Position numbers and translations under genes: made by a program
Notes under the pieces: model-generated
The model's input: the letters and a program-made list of their open reading frames with translations, nothing else
The model's database searches: none
What the model was told of the DNA's origin: nothing
Source of the DNA: Kentomonas sorsogonicus
Lineage: Eukaryota; Euglenozoa; Kinetoplastea; Trypanosomatida; Trypanosomatidae
Reading direction: 5' to 3'
Assembly: GCA_030347455.1 (NCBI GenBank)
Contig: JAQOSZ010000034.1
Coordinates: forward strand, 558,001 to 622,000
Length of the DNA: 64,000 bases
In this document: piece by piece, positions 1-11,308 of the stretch
Position numbering within the stretch: position 1 is the stretch's first letter
Layout of the letters: each line of letters begins with the position of its first letter

Positions 1-821
1 CCTTGCCTCTAGTGCGGTTGCTACCAAAGAGAGTAATCCCTTTCTCTCAGTTATCATAATGATAATCATTCTTATTCTGCTTTTTTTTTTTTTTGCCCGA
101 CTGTGTATCAACTCTTTTTATATTCCTCTACTCATACGCATTCTCACTTTATTTTTTCCTGATCATTCATTCATTCTTTCTAGTTCAAGCATATATATTT
201 ATATTGTTACTTTATGCTCCTGCTGATCCTCTCTTCCTCTTTTAGTTCCTTCTTGAAATATGTATTTTGTTGCTTCATCACCCTTCTCTCTTTCCTCGTC
301 TTGTACGTGTGCAATGAAGGTGATGTCTTCCCATTCCAGGCGTGACACGGTCCTACTGAAGCGTGTTGTTTGTCCGTCTGGTATTCTTACCCGCTCCTCT
401 CTCATTATCTATAACTGACCCTTATCTGTCTTCAAATGCAAAAGGAAAAGAAAAAGTTGCTTTCATGCCGCCCCTAATAATGTGAATTATTGGTTGAATC
501 TGGTACAGGTTTCTTAGCATCCATTACAATGTCCCATCCTCGGCTATGATAATAACGGCGCATTTTTTGTGTAGTGTTTTTCCACTTGCTTTGCAGTTCA
601 TTCATTCATCGTCTCGTTATGCACCTCTTCTTCACCTCGTCGCCCGTCCCACTTCATTTTCATTTCTCTTATCGTTTTTCAACATTTTTTTTTTATTTAA
701 GGTTCATTTACTTCGCTTTTAATTCTATTTCCGGCGCGTTTTCTCATTGCCTCCGCAGAGAACTAGTGGAACTCACACTTGTCCTTCAAGTAGTCTTCCC
801 TGCACCCTCTAGCTCTGCCAA
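1..821. other. Intergenic region / 5' flank of first gene
   Basis: AT-rich, T-rich sequence with several poly-T runs and no open frame of coding character. It presumably holds the 3' UTR of a gene outside the window and the 5' UTR of the MEX67-like gene. A pyrimidine-rich stretch at about 640-755 followed by a CAG at about 757-759 is a plausible trans-splice acceptor for that gene. Short opposite-strand ORFs here have no recognisable features. Confidence 0.6.
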
Positions 822-2461
822 ATGGGTGGCCCTTTTCATGGAGGACGCGGTGGTGGCCGTAACAACGGCCGTGGCGGCGGAAACGGTGGCGGTGGCGGCG
901 GCGGGCGGCGCGCTGGCGGCGGCGGTGGGGGCCGCGGAGGCGGTGGCTCGTACAATAACCACAACAACAATCGTAACCAGGGCTCCTTCAACTCCGGAGG
1001 CGGTAATAGGAATAACCATCAGCGCGGTGCGGTGGCGGCGGCGGCCGGCCCGGCGACAAGTCATCCCAAGATGTGCTAAAGACTCTGCTCAAGCTCTTCT
1101 TTGAGAAGAACGGCAGCCTTGTTTACAATTCCGATACCGCGTGGCTGACGCTCAACAACCTCGCCGAAGCGGACGACTTCGCTGCTATCAAGAAGAGTAT
1201 CGATTTCAACTCTCGTGCCTTTGCTGAGGCTCTCGTAAGCGCCATCTCGGAGGCGGTCGGTCCCAACATCGTGTGCCTGCGCCTGGAGCGTAACAACATC
1301 AAGTACCCGGAGAACATCCTGTACGCCTTCATCAAGGCCGGCTACGACAAGTCGGTGGCGCTCCTCTCCCTGGAGAACAACGCCATCACGAACCTCAGCT
1401 GCATCAAGGCCCTCAAGGGTTTCCCCAACCTGCGGCAGCTCTCCTTTGCGGGTAACCCCGAGGTGCAGCGCATCGGCAACTATCGCAAGGACCTCCTCAA
1501 GGCCATTCCGCAGCTGCAGTACCTGGACGGCAACGCGATCGAGCACCGCCCCCTGTCTCTGGTGAACCCCATCCCGGCGCAGCTGTCGCAGCAGGGCATC
1601 AGCCTGCTGCAGGGCCTCGAGAGCAACCTCTTCACGCAGATGCGCAACCCCGACCAGTCCGCGACCGACGCGACGGCGAGCTTCTACAACGCCAACGCGC
1701 TGCTCTCCGTCACGCGCTGCCAGGAAGTGTTTCCTAACCGTCTGATATTTGATGCGCAGCACAACAGCGCCGACTTTGAGAAGAGCCTCTGCAACGCGAT
1801 GGAGCAGGACTTCCGCAAGCTGCGCGATCAGCAGGATTTCCGCAACCTTTCCCCACAGACGCCGCTGCAGGGCCGCGTGCAGGAGGGGCAGCGGCAGGTC
1901 GCCATCAAGCTTCGCGGGCTCTTCGCCGGGACCGGCTGCCGCTCCATCTCGACGACTGTGCAGCTCAACGGCAACGCTAACGTGGTGGCGCTGGAGACCT
2001 TCATGAAGGTTCCCGTCTATGTACTGACGGTGCACGGGAGCATCAACTTCTGCTGGAACCCGCGCCCCGCGCAGGGCGGCGACCCGAGCACGCTCCCCTT
2101 CTGGTCCGTCCTCTTCGATCGCACCATGACGCTCGCGAGCGAGAACGGCCAGCTGCTCGTGGCCAACGACATGCTCAACCTGCGGCCCAACCCGACCGTC
2201 ATCGACGCCAGCGGCAACCTCGTCGAGCCCCTCTTCTTCGCCAACAGCGCCGCGCACCTGCAGCGCCTGCAGCGCAACCTCTCCGGCCCGGTGCCGCTCT
2301 CCGTCCTCCACGCCGTCGCCGCGACATGCCTCAAGGACAGCGACATTGTCGAGCGCGCCGAGTACATTCTGCGCCAGCCGCCGGACGTACAGGAGCGCTG
2401 CGCCGCCTCGCCCGAGTTCGTGGCGGAGTTCATCCAGAAGGTGCTAGCAGGAGCCGCCTAA
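822..2461 (+). CDS. MEX67/NXF1-like mRNA export factor with Gly/Asn-rich N-terminus (one frame break)
   Basis: This is an mRNA export receptor of the NXF1/MEX67 family, about 546 residues if the break is an artefact. The ATG at 822 opens a Gly/Arg/Asn-rich N-terminus (about 70 residues, RGG-like). After it come leucine-rich repeats (about nt 1260-1530, ending NPEVQRIGNYRK...LDG), an NTF2-like domain (about nt 1600-2220, with the typical FDRTMTL and NDMLNLRP signatures) and a short helical C-terminus in the place of TAP-C. The frame changes at about nt 1025-1040, inside a GGC repeat. Downstream the in-frame reading GDKSSQDVLKTLLKLFFEK matches TMLRLFFEK in the second MEX67 gene at 6373, so the two parts belong together. 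One missing base explains the shift. Unlike its neighbour, it has no CCCH finger. NXF-type proteins act at the nuclear pore and normally pair with MTR2/p15; whether this copy is functional is inference. Confidence 0.8.
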
Positions 2462-4273
2462 GCTTCGTGAAGAAATCAGAGATTGCCATCTATGCGTTTA
2501 ACGCTTCTTCTTGAGAAGTTGTTGTTTCTGCGCCGATGTTTTTTTTTTTTCTTTAAGCTGCATCATCTCCCAGTGCTTTTTTTTTTTATTTCCTTTACAT
2601 AAGGGAGCAATAATATGAGCAGTTAACAACATCACAGGATTTGCGCACTCAACCACATACCTGTGTGGCCGTCGAGCATTGGATTGCGTCGTCTTTTTCA
2701 TCTTGCTGTACCTTTTTTTTTCCCTGTCTGCCTTTTTGTTTCCCGTAAAACAGATAATGCTTTCTTCCCTGTTTGTTTTTTCCCCTGTTCCCCGTCCTCA
2801 TCTTTCTCTCTATCTCTCTCTCTCTTCATTCGTAATCATCCTTGAATGCTATTTCAACAGAATTTATTGCAGCGCTTAGTGAAACGACGAAAGACGAAGT
2901 CCGAGAGAAGAAAAACGACGACATAAACGGAAAGAAGTCGAAAAACCTAACACCATAAAGACGACATCGGAGAGAGAGAGAAGAAAAGAAGTGTCACAGT
3001 TTCTATTGCTGTGCCTACAACCCATTTTAGTCTCACCCGTAATCTTGACAATCATATGCTCTCGGTATATTTGTCGCAGCATTTTGTTTTTCTTCATACA
3101 CATTTAAAGCGTCTGCTTCGCTTTGACGTTCCCTTTTGTTACACTTTTAAACACTGTTTCACTTTTCCCTTCATACTTCTACTTAATACAAAAACAACAA
3201 CAATAAAAAAAGAAGAACCAGCCTTTGAATGTTTTTGTGTATGGTCGTGGTGGGTGGACGTCTCAGGTGGTTGATCCTTTTGCATGTTGCTTTCCTCCCC
3301 ATTGTCTTGGTTCATGGTTTCATTTGTTGCTGGTGCACTTTTGAGAACGACGCGAACTGGCACGCTACATCTAATAAAAGAGCGGGAGAATAGAGAAATA
3401 GATGATGTTCAGGCGAAAGTTAGTGCGCGAAGTAGAGCTGTTCTTTCGAAGATAGAAGATATTCGGTCATTGTGATTACCCTTGATGTGATGCGAATTCT
3501 TGATGGCTAGCCCCTGATATGGCATACCCTAAGCTGAAGATTTGGGCGACAGAGACGATGGACCGTGCGAACACATACACATGGGTTGGTCAAGTTGACT
3601 TTCTTGCACCACTTGCGTTTCATTTGGGAACTCTTCATTATTATTATTATTTTTATTATTGAGGAGGGAGGAAGCTGTGTGGTGCGATATTTCAGCGTTT
3701 CAAGGGTCGGGAGGGAGGGGTGCAACGCGTGTTTCGGCCGAGTGTTTGAGAGCAGCTGCCAAGCATCTATCTGCTCGAACCCTCCCTCCCTTCCCCCACA
3801 CGCCCTATTAATGCGCTCCCCACAGATGAAGAATGAACCCACACACGTTTTGGAAATCATCCATCCTGTCTAGCCACTTACACATTTGATTCTTCCAGCG
3901 CGCTCGTGTTGTCTTGTGATTCAAGCATGTGTTTCACTCATCTCTCCTGCTCATAGAGTGCGAATACAGTTTCGTATACATCCCACACCTGCAGGTTTGA
4001 GATGCGCAGGTACGCTGCCCCTCCTTTCTTCGATCTAGGACTTCGCATCAGTAATACATAGGCTTCCCAATGACGGACGTAATCTTCTCATCTTCGCAGC
4101 TTTACTCTTCTCTCATTTCTCTATAATTTCTTTGTTCTCTTGTCTCTTTGTTGTCTCCTCTCTTTCTCTCTCTTCTCTCTTTTCATTCCATCCTCCAAAG
4201 TTGTGTCCACACCGCGCACACACAAAGTTTTCTCCACTATTTAAAGGAGGGAGAGAAACAGAGAACTGCGAGG

Positions 4274-4320
4274 AACACACACACACACACACACACACAC
4301 CACACACACACACCACACAC
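4274..4320. repeat. (CA)n microsatellite
   Basis: Nearly perfect CA dinucleotide run, interrupted twice by CC, in the spacer between the two MEX67-type genes. Confidence 0.9.
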
Positions 4321-6324
4321 ATACACAACACAATGGTGGTGGAAACCTACATCTTTAGCTCAACGCACAGGGGACGTTCGCCACCCACCAATATTTATAT
4401 ATTTCCTTTATCTTTGTGTGTATTCATGAGGCCATCTTCAGCTTTTTTTTTCTTCTCCCCCCTTTTCGGCTTCCCACACTCACAGACTATACACTTTCTT
4501 GGGGTACACTTTTTCTTTGTTTATAATCACTGTTCAGTCGAAGTAGGCTTTTTTAAAAAAAAATAAAATTTAAACGTGATGTCCTCATGCTGTTCTTCAT
4601 ACCTCCACATGCTTCACCAATCAACTTCTCTTCTTCCCCCACTAAATCCTGTAGTTCATTTCCCTTCTTAGCGCTCCCACATTGCCTTCACTGTTTGATT
4701 CAGAATATACCGTGCTTTCTCGCCTTTCATATGGTCCAACCTATATATTAGCAGTTCCGGAATTCTTTTCAAGCACACCACAGTCTATTAATCCTAGTCT
4801 CTCCAGCTCTTCCTATCTTTATTATTTTTCCCCCCTCTCTCTATCTTTGCTTTCGTAGCTCGCTGAGGACAAATATAAGTAGTCTGATTGACTTCTTCTT
4901 TATTTTCTGTGCTTTCCACCTTACTCAAGGCTAAAGCTTCGTACTTTCCTTTTCTCTTCCCCATCATTTTCTACTTTCAAAGTCACAAACAGCTACTGCC
5001 GGCTGTTTCTGGCCTATTTTTTTTTTTTGTCATAGTTTTCTCCTTTATATTGTGCTGTCCTCCACGGCCTCACGGCCTCTCATTTTTGCGTCTTAGCTGC
5101 TGTTGTACTCTACTTCATTTGCTTTGCGTTGTACGAATTTGACTTTTTACCCTTTCCACTCATACTTTTTCGTACATTTTCCTTTTCTTTCCCCTCTTCT
5201 CCTTTTTTTTTGTTGTTGTACCTCGTTATCAGTACTGCAAGACACTTGTAGTCAGTTACGTGGTACCGTACTACTCTCTTTTTTTTTTTTTTGCGCCTCC
5301 AAATGCTCTTTTGTTTTATTATTTGTTCCCATTGTGACTCCGACCCACCGTTTCCAAATTGCTTCCTGCTATCCACCGTTTGCGGCTTTCTGTCTGTTTT
5401 TGGTGTTCTGACGAGTGCGTTTGAAAAAGAAGAGACAACTGTGAGTAAAGAGTGGTCTCGTGTAGAATTAACTTTTTTTTCTCTCTCTGTCTCTTCTCGC
5501 TCGATGCAGGAAATATCTTTCCTTGTTTTCAGGAGCGTATGTATGTAGCGCAGCTAAATAAAAGAGTCTTCCGTCTGTGAATGCTTGCTCTTTTTGTCGC
5601 TGCACTTCTTCTTTTTTAAGGCTGTCACTGTCAAACATCACTGCATTCAGGACTTGCATTCTGGCTGTATCTCGGTAGCAAAATGTATTAGCTTTGGAAA
5701 CGACACTGTCTGTCGCAACTGGGGATAAAATATTTTTTGTCATATTTTTCTTCTCTTTACTATATATTTGCTAACAATTCCTTGACATTTGTGAGAAAAG
5801 ATTTAATAATCTTCTCCTTTTTTTTTGTTTGTGAGAATCTGTCTTTGTTCAGGTTTTACGTCTGTATTGATTTGTATTTTCTTTTTGTTTACTCTCTCTC
5901 TTCCTTTCACACAACATGAGCGTACTTTTAGTCTTCATTTTTCAATAATTTTCCCGTCTTTACTGTTACTTATTATACCAACAAAGTCGGTGACGAAACG
6001 TTGTCCATTGAGATAGTGGCGTGCTGGCGTAGACCCTCCGAGACACCTACTGAACGCAAACAGCACAGAGTGATAGCTGTTATATTCAGTACCTACCTCA
6101 CGTACCGTTTCTAAACTCGATGTTAACCTTGTCTCTCCTGGCAATTTGCCTCCACACAAGTTCATGTGTCTCTATTGATTGCACTGTGTGTTCCCCCCCC
6201 CTCCCTCTCCCGCAACGAAAGCTTTGACCCTCGCACAACCTCATCGCACTCGTCCTTACCTCTAAACTTTTTTCTTCTGCATACACACAACAAAACAAAA
6301 ATCAGCGAGCATAAATAGAATACA

Positions 6325-6342
6325 GATCTCCTTCTTTCTAGG
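6325..6342 (+). promoter_or_regulatory. Predicted trans-splice acceptor of MEX67
   Basis: A pyrimidine run (CTCCTTCTTTCT) ends in an AG at 6340-6341, about 32 bases before the ATG at 6373. This is the usual layout of a spliced-leader addition site. Prediction from sequence only. Confidence 0.4.
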
Positions 6343-6372
6343 AAAAAAAGAAACGAGAAAAATACAGGGAAG

Positions 6373-8259
6373 ATGCCTGCGCCGTACGCGAAGAAGAAGA
6401 GCGCTGCCGCCTCTTCAAAGGCATTGCCGTGCAAGTATTTCCAGGCGGGGCGGTGCCGTAACGCCAAGTGTCCGTACCTGCACGTCAAAGGGACCACAGC
6501 CGGAGGCGCAGCAGCACGTGTTGCTGGAGGCCCCACCCTCTCCTCCTCCGCTGCTGGCGCGTCCGACCCCGACACACAAAAGACCCGCAGTGTTCTGCAA
6601 ACCATGTTGCGGCTTTTCTTTGAGAAGCAGCAGCAGAAAGTGCTCGTCAACGGGACTCTTGACCTTTCTCACCTCGCGTCGTTTCCGGACCTTGAGGCGG
6701 TGCGCGGCAGCGTCGACCTCAACACCAAGTCGTTCTGCGACGCCCTGTGCGCAACGCTGTCTGAGATTGTTTCACCGTTCCCGCAGGTACTTGTGCTGGC
6801 CTCCAACGACATGACTTCCCTGACTCACCTCGCGCGCGCGCTGCGGGAGTACGGCCTGCAGGAGAGCATCGTCGCCCTCTCGTTGGCGGATAACCGCATC
6901 GCGAGCGTGGAGGTGCTGTCGCAGCTGCGCGGCCTTTCCAATCTGCGCGCGCTTGTCCTGCGCGGCAACCCTGTTGCTGAAGAGCCCGCGTACCGCGAGA
7001 CGGCGCACAAGCGGCTACCGCTGCTGCAGACCCTCGACGGCGCCGACATGCGCGACGCCGCGCTGGAGCTGCAGTGGCCAGTCTTCGCCGCCAGTGCCGC
7101 CTCCCTCGCGGGACGCCCCGGCCTCTCGCCCAGCGCCGCCGCTCGCGTTTTCTCGATCAACTACACTGCTGAGCAACTCAGCGTCCTGGACTTTTTGCAG
7201 CAGCGGCTCTTCTCCCCGCTGGAGGGCTCTGAGGGCGAGGGCAACGTCATCGACGCTGTCTCGGACGTTTATGCGCGGCAGTGCCACTTCTCGCTCACCC
7301 TCTCGTGCGCAGAGGCGGCGCTGTCGTGCCTGTCGGCGGATGGCAAGGCTCCCGCCTCGGGGGGCGAGGAGGGTCGCGGCGTGGACCGGGCAGCCGTGCG
7401 GGAGGTGGTGCGGCTCCGCATGCGGCAGCGCGAGACGAACCACAACCTGGTGGTTGCGACCCCCGCCGTCGTGACGTCGTGCGTCGCCAGCGGCCGCGCG
7501 AACGTCTGCGCGCAGCTGGGCAACACCCTCTACCCACAGACCTTCCGCGTCCGGCACCGTCTGCACGGCACCGCCTCCGTCGTCATTATGGACAACAGCG
7601 GCTACGGCCCTGCCGCGGTCGGCAACATGAAAGAACCAATCGTGACGGTGACGGTTCACGGCGTGATGGAGTGGACGTACGTCGCTCCACCAACATCCAC
7701 CGGAGGCAGCCATAGCAGCGGCAAAAAGGCGGCTGCCGTCAGCGAAGGGCCTGTGCTGGCGCGGCGCAACTTTGCGCGGACGCTGACGCTCGTTGCGCGC
7801 ACCGACGGCATGGCGCTGCCGTGGGCCGTGTACAATGACATGGTGACGTTGCTGCCCCCGCGTCCTTCCGCCGCTACCATCCAAGGCCTGGAGGCGCTCG
7901 CCGCCTCCCCTGACGCGGAGTCCTTCGAAGACGGTGTGCTGTTGTCGCCCGCCACCGACGCCCGCCGCGCACTGTTGCTATCGCGCCGGCACACGGTGCC
8001 TCCGTACGTCGTTAGCGCCATCGCCGCGTACTGCTCCACCGATGCGCAGCTCGATGCCATTCTCCGCGACCTCACAGGCGTCCCCGATGGCAACTACGCC
8101 GAGGCCGCCGCTTTAGCCGACAATGACCCTATCGCCGCTATTTTCTTGTGTCGCCTCCATAACCGCTTCGGCGTTGCACCATCCCCTGTTGGCCTCCAAT
8201 TGCTGCAGCAACACGGCTACGATTGGGAAAAGCTGAGCTCCGCTGCCGCGGCTTTGTAA
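6373..8259 (+). CDS. MEX67: MEX67, mRNA export factor with N-terminal CCCH zinc finger
   Basis: A 628-residue NXF1/MEX67-family export receptor. The N-terminus carries a CCCH finger with C20, C28, C33 and H37 (spacing 7-4-3), an addition known from trypanosome MEX67 and absent from fungal and animal homologues. A leucine-rich repeat domain follows (about residues 130-225, ending in LRALVLRGNPVAEEPAYR), then an NTF2-like domain (about 255-510, with the FARTLTLVAR and YNDMVTLLPP signatures) and a helical C-terminus that may stand in for TAP-C. The family exports mRNA, and in trypanosomes also rRNA precursors, through the nuclear pore with MTR2. The ATG at 6373 follows a pyrimidine tract and AG. 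The protein is clearly related along its length to the product at 822-2461, so the locus holds a tandem paralogue pair. Confidence 0.85.
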   Translation: MPAPYAKKKSAAASSKALPCKYFQAGRCRNAKCPYLHVKGTTAGGAAARVAGGPTLSSSAAGASDPDTQKTRSVLQTMLRLFFEKQQQKVLVNGTLDLSHLASFPDLEAVRGSVDLNTKSFCDALCATLSEIVSPFPQVLVLASNDMTSLTHLARALREYGLQESIVALSLADNRIASVEVLSQLRGLSNLRALVLRGNPVAEEPAYRETAHKRLPLLQTLDGADMRDAALELQWPVFAASAASLAGRPGLSPSAAARVFSINYTAEQLSVLDFLQQRLFSPLEGSEGEGNVIDAVSDVYARQCHFSLTLSCAEAALSCLSADGKAPASGGEEGRGVDRAAVREVVRLRMRQRETNHNLVVATPAVVTSCVASGRANVCAQLGNTLYPQTFRVRHRLHGTASVVIMDNSGYGPAAVGNMKEPIVTVTVHGVMEWTYVAPPTSTGGSHSSGKKAAAVSEGPVLARRNFARTLTLVARTDGMALPWAVYNDMVTLLPPRPSAATIQGLEALAASPDAESFEDGVLLSPATDARRALLLSRRHTVPPYVVSAIAAYCSTDAQLDAILRDLTGVPDGNYAEAAALADNDPIAAIFLCRLHNRFGVAPSPVGLQLLQQHGYDWEKLSSAAAAL

Positions 8260-8746
8260 GTGAGAGTGTGGCAGGGTGACACCACACATATCATTCTGTC
8301 ATAACAGCTCTTTTTGTGGCGTCCGAATGTTCACTTTAGTATATCCTCTTTTTTTTTTTCGATTAATTAACTTTTTGTATTCTGTTTAATCGTATAAAAT
8401 ATATACATACATATATATATGAAAACAATACTAAAATACCCATTGCCGATTAGCTTGTTACTCTTTTTTTTTCTCTCGCTGTTGCTAATTTCCTTTTATA
8501 CAGTGACCCATCAGCTCTGTAACATTGTCAGAAAAAAAAATGCGTCGTGCAATTGAGTATCCCCCCTCTTCTCTATACACACTTCTCTGGACCTCCGCTG
8601 CATAGAAAACAGACTCTGAAGCAAAGCCCTCGATACCAAAATTAACAGGTGCTCTTTCCTCCTACTTATCGTTCCTCTCTCTCTCTCTCTCTCTTTCTTA
8701 ATTTTCCTGTTGTTGTTGCCGTTCCAGATCTCTGGAATTTACGGAA
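8260..8746. other. Intergenic region
   Basis: AT-rich spacer with poly-T and a TATATA stretch near 8400-8420; no gene seen. Confidence 0.6.
8673..8727 (+). promoter_or_regulatory. Predicted polypyrimidine tract and splice acceptor of the ABCG-like gene
   Basis: A (CT)n tract at about 8675-8697 and further T/C-rich sequence lead to a CAG with AG at 8726-8727, 20 bases before the ATG. This is a textbook-like trans-splice acceptor arrangement. Confidence 0.5.
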
Positions 8747-11308
8747 ATGGAGCCTCCTCGACTGGATGCGGACGACGTCAACGGTGACCACAGTGCGGTG
8801 ATGCCACCAACTCGCATACAGCGCAGAGGTTTCATGGGCAAACTAGGCACTCTCTTCTCCTCCAGTGCTGGCGCACGGAGACGTGACGGAAATAGCCACG
8901 ACCGCAGTAACAGTGTGCGCAGCGCTGATGGTGTTGCTGATACTGGAAGTGTCGACATGAACAATTCGGTAGACCTCGACGGGGCCTCTTTTGTGAGCGC
9001 ACGCAGTTTCAGTCCCGCAAGCTTCACCAGCTTTGATGGTGCTAACCCTTGCCGCGGCGGTGGCGCCGCCCCTGGCGCTCATACCAATAGACGAAATGAC
9101 GACGGTGGTCTGATGTCACCGCTTTCTTTTGCCACCGCCAACTCGGGGGACGATGACGCTGACGAGCTGTTTCAGCCTGCTAGATCCTTCAATTCGGCAA
9201 ACTCCTTCTCTAACACGGCCGGTGAGCAACGCCCACTCAGCGCGCGGGGCGCTACTGACCACATCGAAGGATCGGGTGCGCGAGCGCGCGTCACCGCTCG
9301 GGATGGGCGTGCCGAGATGGACGGTGATGTGCAAGAGATGACCGTCTCTCACCGCGTCAAGCCTCAGCCAGCACTAGACGATGTTTGCGTTTCTTCCGGA
9401 GGCCCCGCTATACCGGCACTCCCGTCGTCGGGTGATCGTCGCGGCGCTAGCGGTTTTGATCTGCTCGTGTCGCACTTGAGCATGCGTGCGCCTCGACGCT
9501 TTCTCCGGCGGTCCTCGCGCGAGTTGCTGCACCACGTCACGACGGTGATTCCGGCAGGGACGCTGTGCTGCGTGTTGTGCATCCACCCTGCCCCACCGCA
9601 CGCACTTCTGTCTGCGCTCGCCGGGCTGGAGTGTGGTACGTCGCGGAGCTGCGTCGTGATGGGCAACGAGTTACCTACCAGCGCGCGCGCCTTCCGTCGC
9701 CACGTCGCCCTTGTCACGTCGACGGAGGGATGCTCGCCACACTACACCGCGCGCGAGAACCTTCTCTACGCCATCCGCATGCGCTGTGGTGGCATCACAG
9801 CCGCGGAGGAGCTGTCGCTGGCGTTCCACGCGGCGGAGCTGACGTGCCTGCTTGGGTGCCTGGACGCCCCGGTGGAGGCACTGTCACGGGCGCAGCAGTA
9901 CCAGCTGGCGGTCGCGATGGAGCTGGTGCTGGAGCCGTGCGTCGTGCTGCTCGACGACCCGATGCGCTACTACGACCACGGCTCCCTCCACATACTCGTT
10001 GCGCTCGTGCGTAACCTGATGGCCGTCACGTCTCGCCGCGTGCGCCGCACCGTCGTCTTCACGGGGGCGACGTTGCCGTGGCTGCTCTTCGACGCAACGG
10101 ACCAACTGGTGCTGCTGAGCGCCGCCGAGGGCCGTCTCTTGTACACGGGCACCCCAGAGCAGCTCGCACCGTTTTTTCGCACAGAGCTCGGCATCCCGAA
10201 CATTCAGGGCGAGACCGTCGCCGACCTTCTCGCTCAGCTGGAGGACTCCGACAGCGTCTCGCGCATGGCCGTCGCCTTCGCCAACAGCTCCAACTACCGC
10301 TGGCTCGCCAACGACGCCGTGCCTGCCCACCTTGCCCGCGCGGCCGCCACCGCCAACGGTGAGCGTGAAGGCTTTCCGGATCTCGCGAGACTGTCGGCCG
10401 GGGCGGCGCGAGGGGGTCGACCCCCGCCACCTCCAAACTACAGGCGACGCTGGGTGCTCTTGTGGCAGCACACGAGTCGGCCGGCGCTGCTGTCGGCGCA
10501 ATCGTTGATGGCGTGGGCAGCCCTCCTCGTGGCCTTCATGGTCATCCTCGCTGTTGCCAACGGCTCTGAGGGGGTGTTGGTGTCCGCACGACTGCAGAAC
10601 CGCTGCGGCGTGGTGTTCGCGCTGGTCTCGGGCGCGATGCAGATGAACACGATGCTGCTGCGAGCCGAGGTGCGGGAGCACTTTCTCTTCTGCACCAGAA
10701 GAGTAACCGTTACTTCAGCACTGGCCAATACTTTAGCGTGACGCTACTGCGGCTGTTGCTCCCGCGCCTCACGTTTTGTGTTGCCGGGGGTCTGTCCTCG
10801 CTGCTCCTGTTCGCTCCGCCGCCTCTGTAGTAGTAGCGATGGTGCTCGGTATGACCAGCTTCGCCCATGGCTGCCTCACTTTGGCCGCCGTTTCGTGGTA
10901 TCCGAACCAGGACGTCTTGCTTCTCGCGGGCTACTGCTACTTTTTCTACAGCGCCGTTACCAGCGGCTTCTTAGTGAGCCTGCATGTTTTCCCCCTGTCC
11001 TCAGTGGTCTGTCGCTGCTGCGCTGGGGCTACGGTGGCATCGTCTCCACAGAGCTGGCGGGACTCGACGGTTCTTGTGCAGGTAACAGCACCGCGCCCGC
11101 AGCGAACAACAACACAAGCACTACTAATGAAAACGTCTACTGCACTACTTCGGCTGATTTTATCACCGCGATGGGGCTAGGCAGGGATAGTTGGCTGCGC
11201 TCTGTCGCTGTCTTGCTCGCCTTCTCAGTCATCATGTTATGTTTTCTCGGCACCAGCCTTCGTTTTGCCTCCAGTGTGCGCAAGCAGCTTCTCTCGCCTG
11301 GCGTTTAG
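8747..11308 (+). CDS. ABCG-type half-transporter with degenerate ATPase motifs (three frame changes)
   Basis: About 854 residues after allowing for three single-base frame changes. A Ser/Asn-rich N-terminal region (about residues 1-230) precedes a nucleotide-binding-like domain (about 235-490), followed by a membrane domain of the ABCG type. Family order (NBD first, then TM helices) and the segments around ENLLYAIRMR, VEALSRAQQ and VVLLDDP identify it. Walker A is not recognisable: the site reads CIHPAPPHALLSALAG, with no Gly-Lys-Ser/Thr. The signature is SRAQQ instead of SGGQ, Walker B ends DDP rather than DEP, and the switch His appears replaced in VVFTGATLP. ATP hydrolysis is therefore unlikely. 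The frame changes lie near 10692, 10810-10825 and 10990-11000; each equals one missing base, and the next frame continues plausible ABCG membrane sequence (RYFSTGQYFSVTLLRLLLPR; SVVVAMVLGMTSFAHG; GLSLLRWGYGG). It is either a pseudogene or, more likely, an intact gene with assembly indels. Confidence 0.7.

Larger units (their letters stand above)
2462..6372. other. Long intergenic stretch between the two MEX67 genes
   Basis: About 3.9 kb without a credible gene. It is T-rich on the plus strand throughout, with poly-T, CT and CA runs. Open frames here (up to about 144 codons) are low-complexity Phe/Ser/Leu translations of pyrimidine tracts. No GC-rich coding-like block, tRNA or rRNA was seen. 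It is unusually long for a spacer inside a trypanosomatid gene array. Confidence 0.6.

Noticed and set aside
1076-2311. Minus-strand frame of 411 codons
   Set aside because: Shadow of the MEX67-like gene and against the direction of the array.
4132-4566. Plus-strand frame of 144 codons including Thr-His repeats
   Set aside because: Translation of T-rich and (CA)n sequence; no coding character.
8747-11308. Programmed ribosomal frameshifting as explanation of the frame breaks
   Set aside because: Three shifts in one gene and similar breaks in unrelated genes lack a common slippery site; indels in the assembly are simpler.
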